Origin: Rickettsiales bacterium
GTDB lineage: Bacteria > Pseudomonadota > Alphaproteobacteria > Rickettsiales > UBA1997
Reading direction: 5' to 3'
Assembly (NCBI GenBank): GCA_947487845.1
Contig: CANKYC010000005.1
Coordinates: forward strand, 1-31,350
Length of the DNA: 31,350 bases
The translations under genes and the position numbers were made by a program. Below the pieces are notes generated by a model. That model searched no databases. It saw only the letters and a list, made by a program, of their open reading frames with translations, and had not been told where the DNA came from. This document shows positions 23,478 to 31,107 of the stretch, piece after piece; position 1 is the stretch's first letter; every line of letters starts with the position of its first letter.

Positions 23478-23923
23478 TTTGTCAACCTCAATAAATTGCG
23501 TTTTTCTTTGGCATCTTTTTTGGCCTGCGCCATGTAATCTTCAAACTTCGCTGGATTCCAAATTTGGAAAGTTGAACCCTTGCCGACGAAAACTGCCGAA
23601 TCTTTTAATTTAGCTTTCTTAAGCAAAGTTTCAGGCAAAATAACGCGACCGTCGCCATCAATTGCAAGCTGGAAAGAACCGCCCAAAACCGCAGTAGCAA
23701 AGGCGTCGCGCTCTTCTGAAAATGGATCTAAGTTATCAATTGATTCTGAGATTTTTTTGATGCGCTCCAAATCACAACCTTCAATACAGTCATTTATGAA
23801 AGATTCATAAACTACAACTCCGGAAAAATTCTCATTCACCAAAGATGCGCGGAACTGCGCTGGGATTGAAACCCTGCCCTTGCCGTCGATCTTGTTTGTG
23901 AATGTTGAGAGAAATAAAGCCAC
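23474..23923 (-). CDS. mraZ: MraZ transcriptional regulator
   Basis: 149 residues with two AbrB/SpoVT-like MraZ halves: FTNKIDGKGRVSIPAQFRASL and LAIDGDGRVILPETLLKKAKL, both with the DGKGR-x(3)-P type motif. MraZ forms rings that bind tandem boxes upstream of its own operon and repress it. It is the first gene of mraZ-rsmH-ftsL. The start is GTG at 23923; no good Shine-Dalgarno precedes it, and the first base of the start codon already lies in the phased operator boxes. Confidence 0.93.
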   Translation of the reverse strand: MALFLSTFTNKIDGKGRVSIPAQFRASLVNENFSGVVVYESFINDCIEGCDLERIKKISESIDNLDPFSEERDAFATAVLGGSFQLAIDGDGRVILPETLLKKAKLKDSAVFVGKGSTFQIWNPAKFEDYMAQAKKDAKEKRNLLRLTK

Positions 23924-23967
23924 GGGAAAAATTGGATTAATTTGGAAAAATCTGGAATTACATGGAA
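23923..23967. promoter_or_regulatory. MraZ-type operator: five 10-bp phased boxes
   Basis: On the plus strand CGGGA starts at 23923, then TGGA at 23933, 23943, 23953 and 23963, each exactly 10 bp apart. In E. coli, MraZ binds TGGGN direct repeats separated by 5 nt, that is, with a 10-bp period. The period, position and gene match that operator; here the core is TGGAW. It sits between the mraZ start codon and the presumed promoter further upstream. Confidence 0.7.
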
Positions 23968-24065
23968 AAATTATGAGTGGAGATGGATAGTGTCAACGAG
24001 GAAATGTGATTTTTTTAGGTAATTATATCTGGTAATTATATCTTGATTCCCCAAAAAAACCCGAG

Positions 24066-24201
24066 GTCATCCAGAGCGTGTCGAAGGGTGATTTTGGTTT
24101 TGGAAACTTGAATCACCCTTCGACAGGCTCAGGGTGACATTACTTACTTTTTGGGGTGACATTGCTTAATTTTTGGGGTGACATTGCTTAATTTTTAAGC
24201 G
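24066..24201. repeat. Inverted repeat plus 22-bp tandem repeats upstream of trpB
   Basis: Arms at 24066-24093 (TGTCGAAGGGTGATT part) and 24111-24138 (AATCACCCTTCGACA part) form a hairpin. Beside it are three 22-bp tandem units starting at 24137, 24159 and 24181 (ACATTGCTTAATTTTTGGGG type, the last incomplete). No gene lies in 23968-24296; the rest of that stretch shows only GAAATTTCTACAGAAATTT-like symmetry (24219-24240). Confidence 0.75.
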
Positions 24202-24296
24202 ATAATCGCAAAACATAGTCGAAAATTTCTGTAGAAATTTCTAAAGCTACTCCTACGTTGCTAACCCTTGCATCTCTTAATTAAACTTCATTTTAA

Positions 24297-25493
24297 ATGA
24301 CAATTTACCAACCCGATAAAAACGGAAAATTCGGCGCATTTGGCGGACGTTATGTCGCTGAAACTTTGATGCCAGCGCTCCTAGATCTTGAACAGGCTTA
24401 CGCTAAAGCCAAAAAAGATCCAAAATTTCAGGCGGAATTTGCTTATTATTTAAAACATTATGTTGGTCGTCCAAGCCCGTTATATCTAGCTGAACGCCTA
24501 ACTAAAGAAATTGGTGGCGCTAAGATTTATTTAAAAAGAGATGAGTTAAATCACACTGGTTCACATAAAATCAACAATTGCATTGGTCAAATTTTGCTCG
24601 CTAAAAAAATGGGTAAAAAGCGTATCATTGCTGAAACGGGCGCTGGTCAACATGGCGTTGCAACGGCGACTGTTTGCGCATTATTTTCACTTCCTTGCGT
24701 GATTTATATGGGAGCAAAAGACGTCGAAAGACAGGCGCAAAATGTTTTTCGTATGAAGCTTTTAGGCGCTACAGTTGTGCCTGTTGAAAGCGGTTCAAGA
24801 AGTTTGAAAAACGCCATCAATGAAGCAATGCGCGATTGGATTGCCAACGCTCGTGACACTTATTATTTACTTGGCACCGTAACTGGTCCGCATCCTTATC
24901 CAACAATGGTTCGCGACTTTCACTCGGTGATTGGAAAAGAAGCAAAAAAACAAATTAAAAAAGCAGAAGGAAAATTGCCTGATGCATTGGTTGCCTGCAT
25001 TGGCGGCGGTTCAAATTCGATTGGTTTATTTCACCCATTTCTGAATGATAAGTCAGTAAAAATGTATGGCGTGGAAGCGGCGGGACGAGGATTGGAAAGC
25101 GATGAACATTCCGCCTCAATTGCCAAAGGAAGTATGGCGGTTTTACACGGCAATAAAACTTTTTTCCTGCAAAGTGAAGATGGACAAATTCAAGATGCAC
25201 ATTCAATTTCTGCGGGTTTAGATTATCCCGGAATCGGGCCAGAACATGCATTTTTACACAAACAAAAACGCGTTGAATATGTCAGCGCAACCGACAAAGA
25301 AGCAGTTGAATCTTTCCAGCTTTTATGCCGCACCGAAGGAATTATTCCAGCTTTGGAATCTGCGCACGGAATTTCTTACGCTTGTAAGTTGGCGAAAAAA
25401 ATGAAAAAAAATCAAATTATTATTGTTAACCTTTCGGGACGCGGAGATAAGGATATTCAAACGATTGCGAAGGTATTAAATTTCAAGCTATAA
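24297..25493 (+). CDS. trpB: Tryptophan synthase beta chain
   Basis: 398 residues, normal length. TrpB joins indole and serine using PLP. The PLP lysine is Lys91 in LNHTGSHKINN; the catalytic Glu region AETGAGQHGVATATV and the phosphate-binding CIGGGSNSIGLF are intact, as is the C-terminal NLSGRGDKDI. The trpF gene that often precedes trpB in alphaproteobacteria is absent; a repeat-rich gap lies upstream. trpA follows after ~250 bp that hold two family A repeats. Confidence 0.97.
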   Translation: MTIYQPDKNGKFGAFGGRYVAETLMPALLDLEQAYAKAKKDPKFQAEFAYYLKHYVGRPSPLYLAERLTKEIGGAKIYLKRDELNHTGSHKINNCIGQILLAKKMGKKRIIAETGAGQHGVATATVCALFSLPCVIYMGAKDVERQAQNVFRMKLLGATVVPVESGSRSLKNAINEAMRDWIANARDTYYLLGTVTGPHPYPTMVRDFHSVIGKEAKKQIKKAEGKLPDALVACIGGGSNSIGLFHPFLNDKSVKMYGVEAAGRGLESDEHSASIAKGSMAVLHGNKTFFLQSEDGQIQDAHSISAGLDYPGIGPEHAFLHKQKRVEYVSATDKEAVESFQLLCRTEGIIPALESAHGISYACKLAKKMKKNQIIIVNLSGRGDKDIQTIAKVLNFKL

Positions 25494-25503
25494 ACCAAAA
25501 CTA

Positions 25504-25723
25504 ATTCAAGAAATCGATTTTTCTAAAAAATAAAATCTATTGCGGATGCGCCGATTAACTCGGCGCGCAGCAATTCAAAATCAACCCAAATTCGACGCAA
25601 GTCGAATTTGATATTCAAGAAATCGATTTTTCTAAAAAAATAAAATCTATTGCGGATGCGCCGATTAACTCGGCGCGCAGCAATTCAAAATCAACCCAAA
25701 TTCGACGCAAGTCGAATTTGATT
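25504..25723. repeat. Family A repeat, two direct copies between trpB and trpA
   Basis: Copy 1 spans 25504-25612 and copy 2 spans 25613-25723, nearly identical (~109 and ~110 bp). Each has ATTGCGGATGCGCCGATTAA, CTCGGCGCGCAGCAATTCAA, then a perfect AAATTCGACGCAAGTCGAATTT hairpin. A tandem duplication of one element is the simplest explanation. Confidence 0.92.
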
Positions 25724-25741
25724 AAGTATAAAATCAAATTA

Positions 25742-26560
25742 ATGACCCGAATTAAAAATAAATTTTCCGAATTAAAATCCAAAAAACAGAGCGCTTTTAT
25801 TGGCTATATTTGTGCTGGCGATCCGGATTACAAAACCTCACTAGAAATTCTCAAATCCTTGCCAGAAGCTGGCTGCGACATTATTGAACTCGGAGTTCCA
25901 TTTCTTGATCCTGCGGGCGATGGACCAACAATTGAAAGTGCTTCCAAACGCGCAATTGCCAATGGCATGAGTTTGAAAAAAACCTTGGCTATGGCGGCGG
26001 AATTTAGAAAAACTGACGAAAACACGCCGTTAGTTTTGATGGGTTATTACAATCCTATTTTAAAATATGGTCTGCAAAAAATCTTTGTTGATGCTTATAA
26101 ATCAGGCATTGACGGCTTTTTAATTGTTGATCTTCCACTTGAAGAAGAAGTGGAAATTTTAAGCGAAATTTCCAAAACAAAGCTTGATTTAATTCGCTTA
26201 ATTGCACCAACAACAAATCAAGATCGCGCTAAAAAAATCGCAAAAAATGCTGGCGGTTTTTTATATTTGATTTCAATGCTGGGAATTACTGGCACAAAAT
26301 CAGCAATTGCCGTCGATAACAAAAAGAATTTACAAAATTTGCGGAAAGTTTCTGATTTGCCAATTGCGATTGGCTTTGGAATTAAAACACCCAATCAAGC
26401 AGGCGAATTTGCAAAATTAGGATTCGATGCGGTGGTGGTTGGATCGACAATTGTTAAAGAAATTAGTGAAAATTATTTAGCAAAAAAATCTGCGACGGAA
26501 ATTGTTAAATTATTATCTAAAAAAGTTTCAGAATTTGGAAAAGAAATTAAAGCCAACTAA
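25742..26560 (+). CDS. trpA: Tryptophan synthase alpha chain
   Basis: 272 residues from ATG 25742. TrpA cleaves indole-glycerol phosphate and channels indole to TrpB. Catalytic Glu49 (DIIELGVPFLDP) and Asp60 (AGDGPTIESAS) fall at the same numbers as in E. coli, which supports this start. The phosphate site GFGIKTPNQA and VVVGSTIVKEI is present. An in-frame TTG at 25718 would add eight residues, but its codons come from the end of the family A repeat (TTGATTAAGTATAAA); the same TTG context is found in ispE. Confidence 0.96.
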   Translation: MTRIKNKFSELKSKKQSAFIGYICAGDPDYKTSLEILKSLPEAGCDIIELGVPFLDPAGDGPTIESASKRAIANGMSLKKTLAMAAEFRKTDENTPLVLMGYYNPILKYGLQKIFVDAYKSGIDGFLIVDLPLEEEVEILSEISKTKLDLIRLIAPTTNQDRAKKIAKNAGGFLYLISMLGITGTKSAIAVDNKKNLQNLRKVSDLPIAIGFGIKTPNQAGEFAKLGFDAVVVGSTIVKEISENYLAKKSATEIVKLLSKKVSEFGKEIKAN

Positions 26561-26569
26561 AAATAAAAA

Positions 26570-26640
26570 CCTATTGCGGAGGCACGAATTTACTTCGTGC
26601 GCAGCAATTCAACCTAACTAAATTCAAACGAAGTTTTAAT
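26570..26640. repeat. Family A repeat, diverged copy between trpA and argJ
   Basis: CTATTGCGGAGGCACGAATT, then TACTTCGTGCGCAGCAATTC and AACC...AAATTCAAACGAAGTTTTAA. The hairpin loop sequence differs (GCACGAA/TTCGTGC) while the flanks are kept, so stem bases have changed together. Confidence 0.7.
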
Positions 26641-26647
26641 TTAATTT

Positions 26648-27835
26648 ATGATCAAAGGCATCAAAATCGCCACTACAAATTGTGGTATAAAATATAAAAA
26701 CCGCGACGATCTTTTGCTGGTTGTTTTTGAAGATGAAGCCAATGTCGCTGGAGTTTTCACCAGCTCTTCAATGCCCGCCGCACCTGTAACTTGGTGCAAA
26801 AAAAATATTGAACAAGGTTTGGCAAAAGCATTGGTTGTAAATGCTGGAAATGCCAACGCTTTCACTGGAAAAACCGGCGAAGAAACAGTTTTAAAAACTG
26901 CCAAAAAAGTTGCTGACCAATTAAATTGCAAAATGGAAGAAGTGTTTATTTCTTCAACCGGCGTGATTGGCGAAACTTTAAAAGCCGAATTAATCACCAG
27001 CGCAATTGGGCAAATGTTGCAAAATCTTGAATCTGGCGAAAAGGCTTTCGACAAAGCTTCGCGGGCTATCATGACTACCGACACTAAACCAAAATTAATC
27101 AAAAAAACCTGCGAAATCGATGGCAAAGAAGTTAACCTAATTGGATTTGCCAAAGGCTCGGGAATGATTGCGCCGAACATGGCGACAATGCTGGGTTACA
27201 TTTTTACCGATGCCGATATTTCTTCAGAAACATTACAAATTTTGCTCAAAAATTCTACTGAAGAAAGTTTCAACTCAATCACTGTCGATTCAGATCAATC
27301 AACCAACGACACTGTTTTTCTATTCGCCACTAAAAAAGCTGGAAATATCACGGTGACTGATTCTAACAGCAGCGAAATCGCTTCATTTAAAGAAGCTTTG
27401 CATGAAGTTGCTTTGGGTTTAGCAAAAATGATTGTGGTTGATGGTGAAGGTGCAAAAAAATTAATTGAAATTGAGGTAGAAGGCGCAACAAGTAAAGCGC
27501 AAGCCAAGGAAGTTGCATTTGCAATTGCTAATTCACCTTTGGTTAAAACTGCAATCGCAGGTTGCGATCCCAACTGGGGACGCATTGTAATGGCGGTTGG
27601 CAAATCATGCAAAGAAACATCGCCGAATCAACTTATTATAAAAATTGGCGATCATCCTTTGGTGCAACATGGCGCGAAACATCCAGATTATGTAGAAAAA
27701 TTGGTGCATGAATATTTAAAAAATTCGGAAGTAAAAATTTCTGTAAATTTAGGTCTCGGAATTCACCGCGATATCGTGTGGACTTGCGATTTGAACGAAG
27801 AATATATCAAAATTAACAAAGATTATCGTAGCTAA
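26648..27835 (+). CDS. argJ: Glutamate N-acetyltransferase / N-acetylglutamate synthase
   Basis: 395 residues. ArgJ moves the acetyl group from N-acetylornithine to glutamate (and in some forms also makes N-acetylglutamate), the cyclic route of arginine synthesis. It self-cleaves before a threonine: Thr180 in GSGMIAPNMATMLGYIF. ALVVNAGNANAFTG, ISSTGVIGE and the C-terminal AGCDPNWGRIVMAVG are family hallmarks. DUF4164-type and zapA genes follow, the first one base after its stop. Confidence 0.96.
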   Translation: MIKGIKIATTNCGIKYKNRDDLLLVVFEDEANVAGVFTSSSMPAAPVTWCKKNIEQGLAKALVVNAGNANAFTGKTGEETVLKTAKKVADQLNCKMEEVFISSTGVIGETLKAELITSAIGQMLQNLESGEKAFDKASRAIMTTDTKPKLIKKTCEIDGKEVNLIGFAKGSGMIAPNMATMLGYIFTDADISSETLQILLKNSTEESFNSITVDSDQSTNDTVFLFATKKAGNITVTDSNSSEIASFKEALHEVALGLAKMIVVDGEGAKKLIEIEVEGATSKAQAKEVAFAIANSPLVKTAIAGCDPNWGRIVMAVGKSCKETSPNQLIIKIGDHPLVQHGAKHPDYVEKLVHEYLKNSEVKISVNLGLGIHRDIVWTCDLNEEYIKINKDYRS

Positions 27836-27836
27836 A

Positions 27837-28220
27837 ATGAGTAAAACTCCTGCCGAAATCAGATTTGAAAAATCACGAAAAAAACTTTCAACGGCGTTGA
27901 AAGAACTGGATTTAGCAATACAAAAAAAACTTCGCGAAGGCGCGATTGAAACCAAAATCATGGATATTGGCAATGAAGAAAATAGCGAGGCGCGAGCCAA
28001 GATAATTGAGCAATCGGAAACTATTTCAAATTTGAATTCTGAAATTAATACCTTACAAAAAAACCTTTCAATTTTGGGTAGGGAATCAGAGTTTTTACAT
28101 ATTAAAAATAAGGTTTTTGCTGAAAAATTAGCAGCAATTCGCAATCAACAATCAACTTTAATTGAAGAGATCGAAGCAGATCTGGTAAGGATTGAAGACA
28201 TAATTCAAACTGAGGAATAA
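27837..28220 (+). CDS. DUF4164-like coiled-coil protein
   Basis: 127 residues, charged, without a signal peptide or membrane segment. The N-terminal half (IRFEKSRKKLSTALKELDLAIQKKL) and the C-terminal two thirds (EARAKIIEQSETISNLNSEINTLQKNLSILGRE...) both show heptad patterning, so it is mostly coiled coil. In alphaproteobacteria a small DUF4164 coiled-coil gene often stands directly before zapA, as here (4 bp gap). A role with ZapA at the division ring is inferred from position alone. Confidence 0.7.
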   Translation: MSKTPAEIRFEKSRKKLSTALKELDLAIQKKLREGAIETKIMDIGNEENSEARAKIIEQSETISNLNSEINTLQKNLSILGRESEFLHIKNKVFAEKLAAIRNQQSTLIEEIEADLVRIEDIIQTEE

Positions 28221-28224
28221 ATTC

Positions 28225-28542
28225 ATGAATATTGAAATTCCAATCGGAAAATCGCGCTACAAAATTAATTGCGAGGAAGGTCAAAAAGAAAAATTGCTAC
28301 GTCTTGCCGAGCGCTTAAATAAAAGGGTTATCAGCCTATCGCTTGAAATGAAAAATGTTGATGAAAAAACTTTGCTAGCGATTTCAGCTTTGATGATAGA
28401 AGAAGAATTGGAAAATAAAAAAGGCACTCGCGAAGACGAATCGGAAATTAATGATGAAGATATATATGACGCGGTGAGCGATAATATGGAGAATGTGGCG
28501 GAATATATTGAGAAACTGACTAAGAAGATTGAGAATTTTTAA
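28225..28542 (+). CDS. zapA: ZapA-family cell division protein
   Basis: 105 residues with the ZapA head (MNIEIPIGKSRYKINCEEGQKEKLLRLAERLNKRVISL) followed by a helical region (TLLAISALMIEEELENKK). ZapA stabilises FtsZ bundles at midcell. It is the last gene of the argJ-DUF4164-zapA run. The next 769 bp hold no gene. Confidence 0.88.
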   Translation: MNIEIPIGKSRYKINCEEGQKEKLLRLAERLNKRVISLSLEMKNVDEKTLLAISALMIEEELENKKGTREDESEINDEDIYDAVSDNMENVAEYIEKLTKKIENF

Positions 28543-28686
28543 TTTAAGGAAAATTAGGAGAATTTGAGGGAATTTGGGGTTTAAGGAAAATTAGGAGAAT
28601 TTGAGGGAATTTGGGATTTAGGGAATTTGGGATTTAAGGGGATTTGGGATTTAAGGGGATTTGGGATTTAAGGGGATTTGGGTTTT
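28543..28686. repeat. Left heptad arm of the array 3 nested palindrome
   Basis: Tandem units of GGGATTTAAGG / GGGAATTTGGGATTT and AGGAGAATTTGAGGGAATTT type. Complementary in type to 29173-29310, on the far side of array 3. No coding. Confidence 0.85.
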
Positions 28687-29172
28687 GGTATACACCAAAA
28701 CTACTTGAAACTCGACATCGCAAAACCCCCCAACCCCCCTTAACAGGGGGGCTTAATCCGAGTTCGATCTCAAAGCCCCGCTTTTAAGGGAGACTTAATC
28801 CGAGTTCGATCTCAAAGCCCCCTGTTAAGTGAGACTTAATCCGAGTTCGATCTCAAAGCCCCACTTTTAAAAGAGACTTAATCCGAGTTCGATCTCAAAG
28901 CCCCGCTTTTAAAAGCCCCACTTTTAAGAGAGACTTAATCCGAGTTCGATCTCAAAGCCCCGCTTTTAAGGGAGGCTTAATCCGAGTTCGATCTCAAAGC
29001 CCCGCTTTTAAGGGAGACTTAATCCGAGTTCGATCTCAAAGCCCCGCTTTTAAGGGAGACTTAATCCGAGTTCGATCTCAAAGCCCCCCTGTTAAGGGGG
29101 GTTGGGGGGTTTTGCGAATTTTAATTTTTTTACCAAAGTGAAGTGGTCGAGTTTCAAGTAGCTTTGGTATAT
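28687..29172. repeat. Array 3: eight 42-bp units between terminal inverted repeats
   Basis: The left end TATACACCAAAACTACTTGA (28689 on), then CTCGACATCGCAAAACCCCC, is mirrored by CCCCCCTGTTAAGGGGGGTT...GTCGAGTTTCAAGTAGCTTT ending near 29168. Units (CTTAATCCGAGTTCGATCTC, then AAAGCCCCGCTTTTAAGGGA) start at 28752, 28794, 28835, 28877, 28934, 28976, 29018 and 29060. Most spacings are 42; one is 41 and one 57. A ~30-bp insertion lies inside the right end (29117-29146). Confidence 0.93.
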
Positions 29173-29310
29173 ATTAAATAAATTCCCCTAAATCCTAAAT
29201 TCCCTTAAATCCTAAATTCCCCTAAATCCTAAATTCCCTTAAACCCTAAATTCCCTTAAATCCTAAATTCCCCTAAATCCCAAATTCCCCTAAATCCCCT
29301 TAAATCCTAA
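29173..29310. repeat. Right heptad arm of the array 3 nested palindrome
   Basis: Tandem TAAATCCTAAATTCCC(C/T) units, complementary to the left arm at 28543-28686. They run up to the start codon of the next gene and so form its whole leader. Confidence 0.85.
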
Positions 29311-29311
29311 A

Positions 29312-29914
29312 ATGCCAACCATTTCCTCAACAAAACAAGCTCTCCGTAAAATCTTCAAAGAAAAAAGATCTAACCTTTCCGCTTTGGAAGTGAAGGAAAA
29401 ATCCCGCGCAATCAACGAAAATTTCATTAAAAATTTATTACCAAAAATTTATCAAAAAAATTCTGGGAAAATTTTTTCACTTTATTTTTCATCATTCAAT
29501 GAAGTAGAAACCGCTGATATTGCTGACTATTTTCAAAAAAATGATATTTCTTTTTCTTACCCAAAAATCATAAAACAAGATCGCTATCTCGATTTTATCA
29601 AAACCAAAAAAGACCAAAAATTCATCGCCAATCATTTATATCCAAGGCTTCTCGAGCCTTTTAATGGCGAAAAAACTTTCCCCGATATTTTAATTTTACC
29701 GCTACTCGCCTTCGACCCCCATCTATCAAGGCTTGGCATGGGTGGCGGATTTTTTGATCGCACTATTGAATTTCTAAAAAATCAAAAAAACTCAATTATT
29801 ACGATTGGTCTGGCATATGATTTTCAAAGGTCTCGCGAGCCACTCGCTATCGAAAATACCGACCAAAAGCTTGATTTTATTGTCACCGAAAAAACTATTT
29901 TCCCCGCGAGCTAG
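29312..29914 (+). CDS. 5-formyltetrahydrofolate cyclo-ligase
   Basis: 200 residues. The enzyme makes 5,10-methenyl-THF from 5-formyl-THF with ATP. Visible: ALRKIFKEKRSNLS near the N-terminus, FSLYFSSFNEVET, the phosphate-binding LSRLGMGGGFFDRTIEFL (family G.GGG(Y/F)(Y/F)DR) and IGLAYDFQ. In many proteobacteria the order zapA - 6S RNA - this gene (ygfA/fau) is conserved; here array 3 occupies the 6S position. The start codon follows directly on the heptad repeats, with no Shine-Dalgarno. Confidence 0.92.
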   Translation: MPTISSTKQALRKIFKEKRSNLSALEVKEKSRAINENFIKNLLPKIYQKNSGKIFSLYFSSFNEVETADIADYFQKNDISFSYPKIIKQDRYLDFIKTKKDQKFIANHLYPRLLEPFNGEKTFPDILILPLLAFDPHLSRLGMGGGFFDRTIEFLKNQKNSIITIGLAYDFQRSREPLAIENTDQKLDFIVTEKTIFPAS

Positions 29915-30016
29915 TGCCGCGTTAATCTGGGACAAAAAAAAATTTAGTAAAAATTTACAAATAAATAGTTGCTTTCAAGTTTTTTGTATATAGGTTCGCG
30001 CCACAACTTGCCATAA

Positions 30017-30036
30017 GAGCAGTATAGACGCTGCTC
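30017..30036 (+). other. Hairpin in the leader of the HU gene
   Basis: GAGCAG and CTGCTC pair around an 8-nt loop, ~50 nt before the HU start codon. The 170-bp gap 29915-30084 is otherwise plain; a TATATA (29987-29992) could be a -10 element but lacks a well-spaced -35. Confidence 0.35.
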
Positions 30037-30084
30037 CGAGACATGTTAAGTTTCTAATTATCAATTCAATAAGAGATACAAACA

Positions 30085-30357
30085 ATGCATAAAACAGACT
30101 TAATCAAAGAAATTGCTAACCAAACTGGCTTATCTCAAAAAGATGCTAGCGCTTCAGTAGAAGCTTTCTTGAAAGCTACTGCTAAAGCTCTTAAAAAAGG
30201 TGACGTTGTTACCTTGATCGGTTTCGGTACTTTTAAAGTAGTAAAAACTGCTGCTAGAAAAGGTCGCAATCCACAAACTGGAAAAGAAATCCAAATCAAA
30301 GCCTCTAAAAGAGTTAAATTTGCTGCTGGCAAAGCTCTAAAAGATTCTGTTAAATAG
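30085..30357 (+). CDS. hup: HU-family DNA-binding protein
   Basis: 90 residues, the standard HU length. MHKTDLIKEIANQTGLSQKDASASVEAF is the helical dimer part; GDVVTLIGFGTFKV and the arm ARKGRNPQTGKEIQI with the DNA-intercalating proline follow, then KASKRVKFAAGKALKDSVK. HU bends and compacts DNA and prefers cruciform and distorted DNA, of which this genome should have much. Transcribed alone, with a strong terminator. Confidence 0.95.
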   Translation: MHKTDLIKEIANQTGLSQKDASASVEAFLKATAKALKKGDVVTLIGFGTFKVVKTAARKGRNPQTGKEIQIKASKRVKFAAGKALKDSVK

Positions 30358-30364
30358 TTTCTTT

Positions 30365-30399
30365 AACCCTTATGTGCTAAACACATAAGGGTTTTTTTT
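30365..30399 (+). terminator. Rho-independent terminator after the HU gene
   Basis: A 12-bp perfect stem (AACCCTTATGTG, 30365-30376, against CACATAAGGGTT, 30382-30393) with a 5-nt loop, followed by a T-run to 30399. Confidence 0.92.
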
Positions 30400-30502
30400 G
30401 CACCTATTCTTCAGAAAATTTTAAAAAAACTTCTTTCGATTTAAAATTTTCTTAAGAATATGTCTTTCAAGATTTTTCCCAGAAAAAATTTATGTACATA
30501 CA

Positions 30503-30525
30503 ACGCAAAGTTTTAAATTTTGCGT
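30503..30525. other. Small inverted repeat upstream of tRNA-Val
   Basis: ACGCAAA (30503-30509) and TTTGCGT pair across an AT-rich loop. The interval 30400-30597 is otherwise AT-rich with no gene seen. Confidence 0.35.
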
Positions 30526-30597
30526 AAGTGAATTTTTTTGACGAAATTTTTAGAAATTTTCTTACCAATAATTGTTCAAGAAATTGAATAATTTTAC

Positions 30598-30673
30598 GGG
30601 TGATTAGCTCAGTTGGTAGAGCATCTCCCTTACAAGGAGAGGGTCGGCAGTTCGAGCCTGTCATCACCCACCA
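30598..30673 (+). tRNA. tRNA-Val (anticodon TAC)
   Basis: 76 nt including an encoded CCA. GGGTGAT pairs with ATCACCC; D-loop AGCTCAGTTGGTAGAGC; anticodon loop CTTACAA (TAC); T-arm with GTTCGAG. All four arms fold cleanly. Confidence 0.97.
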
Positions 30674-30795
30674 AGCTTCGCTCTTACGAGCTACGCTTTG
30701 GCAGGCCAGGCCCTTGGCCTGGAATGTCAAAGTAGATCGTTAGAGCGAAGCCTGCTCGACATAGTCCAAAGGGCGACGACGGGCTTCACAAGTAC
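30674..30795. repeat. Palindromic repeat between tRNA-Val and tRNA-Asp
   Basis: CTTCGCTCTTACGAGCTACG on the left pairs imperfectly with CAAAGTAGATCGTTAGAGCG on the right, around CCAGGCC-CTT-GGCCTGG. A short tail AGCCTGCTCGACATAGTCC follows, a motif common in intergenic repeats of many bacterial genomes. It is not a tRNA or a gene. Confidence 0.7.
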
Positions 30796-30839
30796 AAAGC
30801 ACTTCAAAACTTCCACAAATAAATTTCCTCTTTCTAAAA

Positions 30840-30916
30840 GGGGGTGTAGCTCAGTTGGTTAGAGCGCATGCCTGTCACGCATGAGGCCGCGGGTTCGAGT
30901 CCCGTCACTCCCGCCA
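30840..30916 (+). tRNA. tRNA-Asp (anticodon GTC)
   Basis: 77 nt including an encoded CCA. GGGGGTG pairs with CACTCCC (one G-T pair); anticodon loop CTGTCAC (GTC); T-arm GCGGG-TTCGAGT-CCCGT. The 3' end continues into a hairpin (30912-30931). Confidence 0.97.
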
Positions 30917-30931
30917 GACTCATGTCTGGCG
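30912..30931 (+). other. Hairpin covering the tRNA-Asp 3' end
   Basis: CGCCAGAC (30912-30919) pairs with GTCTGGCG (30924-30931) around TCAT. It includes the encoded CCA. It may be a processing signal, or a trace of a duplicated attachment site. Confidence 0.45.
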
Positions 30932-31107
30932 GAATCCACAAAAGTCCAATCTATCCCAAAAAATCAAAGCTTCCAAGCAACTTCAAGTCCAACATCATCC
31001 AAAAAAAAGTCTATTGACATATCATTATTTTTGGGGGCGCGCCGCTTTTTCCACGAACTAAATTAGCGCATAATAAAGATTTTTGTTTTGGGGCGCGAGG
31101 CTTAGAA

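Noticed and set aside
28687..29172. CRISPR array
   Set aside because: The whole 42-bp unit repeats with no unique spacers, the units contain hairpins, and there are no cas genes. The same holds for arrays 1 and 2.
29915..30084. 6S RNA or another small RNA before the HU gene
   Set aside because: Only a 6-bp hairpin (30017-30036) is visible and no long rod-like fold with a central bubble could be made out by eye.
30467..30730. Minus-strand frame across tRNA-Val (MTGSNCRPSPCKGDALPTEL)
   Set aside because: Well-known spurious antisense translation of a tRNA.
30881..31066. Plus-strand frame starting inside tRNA-Asp
   Set aside because: Starts within the tRNA and has no family resemblance. Its end may contain further integrase debris, but that is too weak to claim.
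31010..31075. Promoter with TTGACA near 31013
   Set aside because: No -10 hexamer at 16-18 bp spacing; the only TAATAA (near 31070) is too far away.
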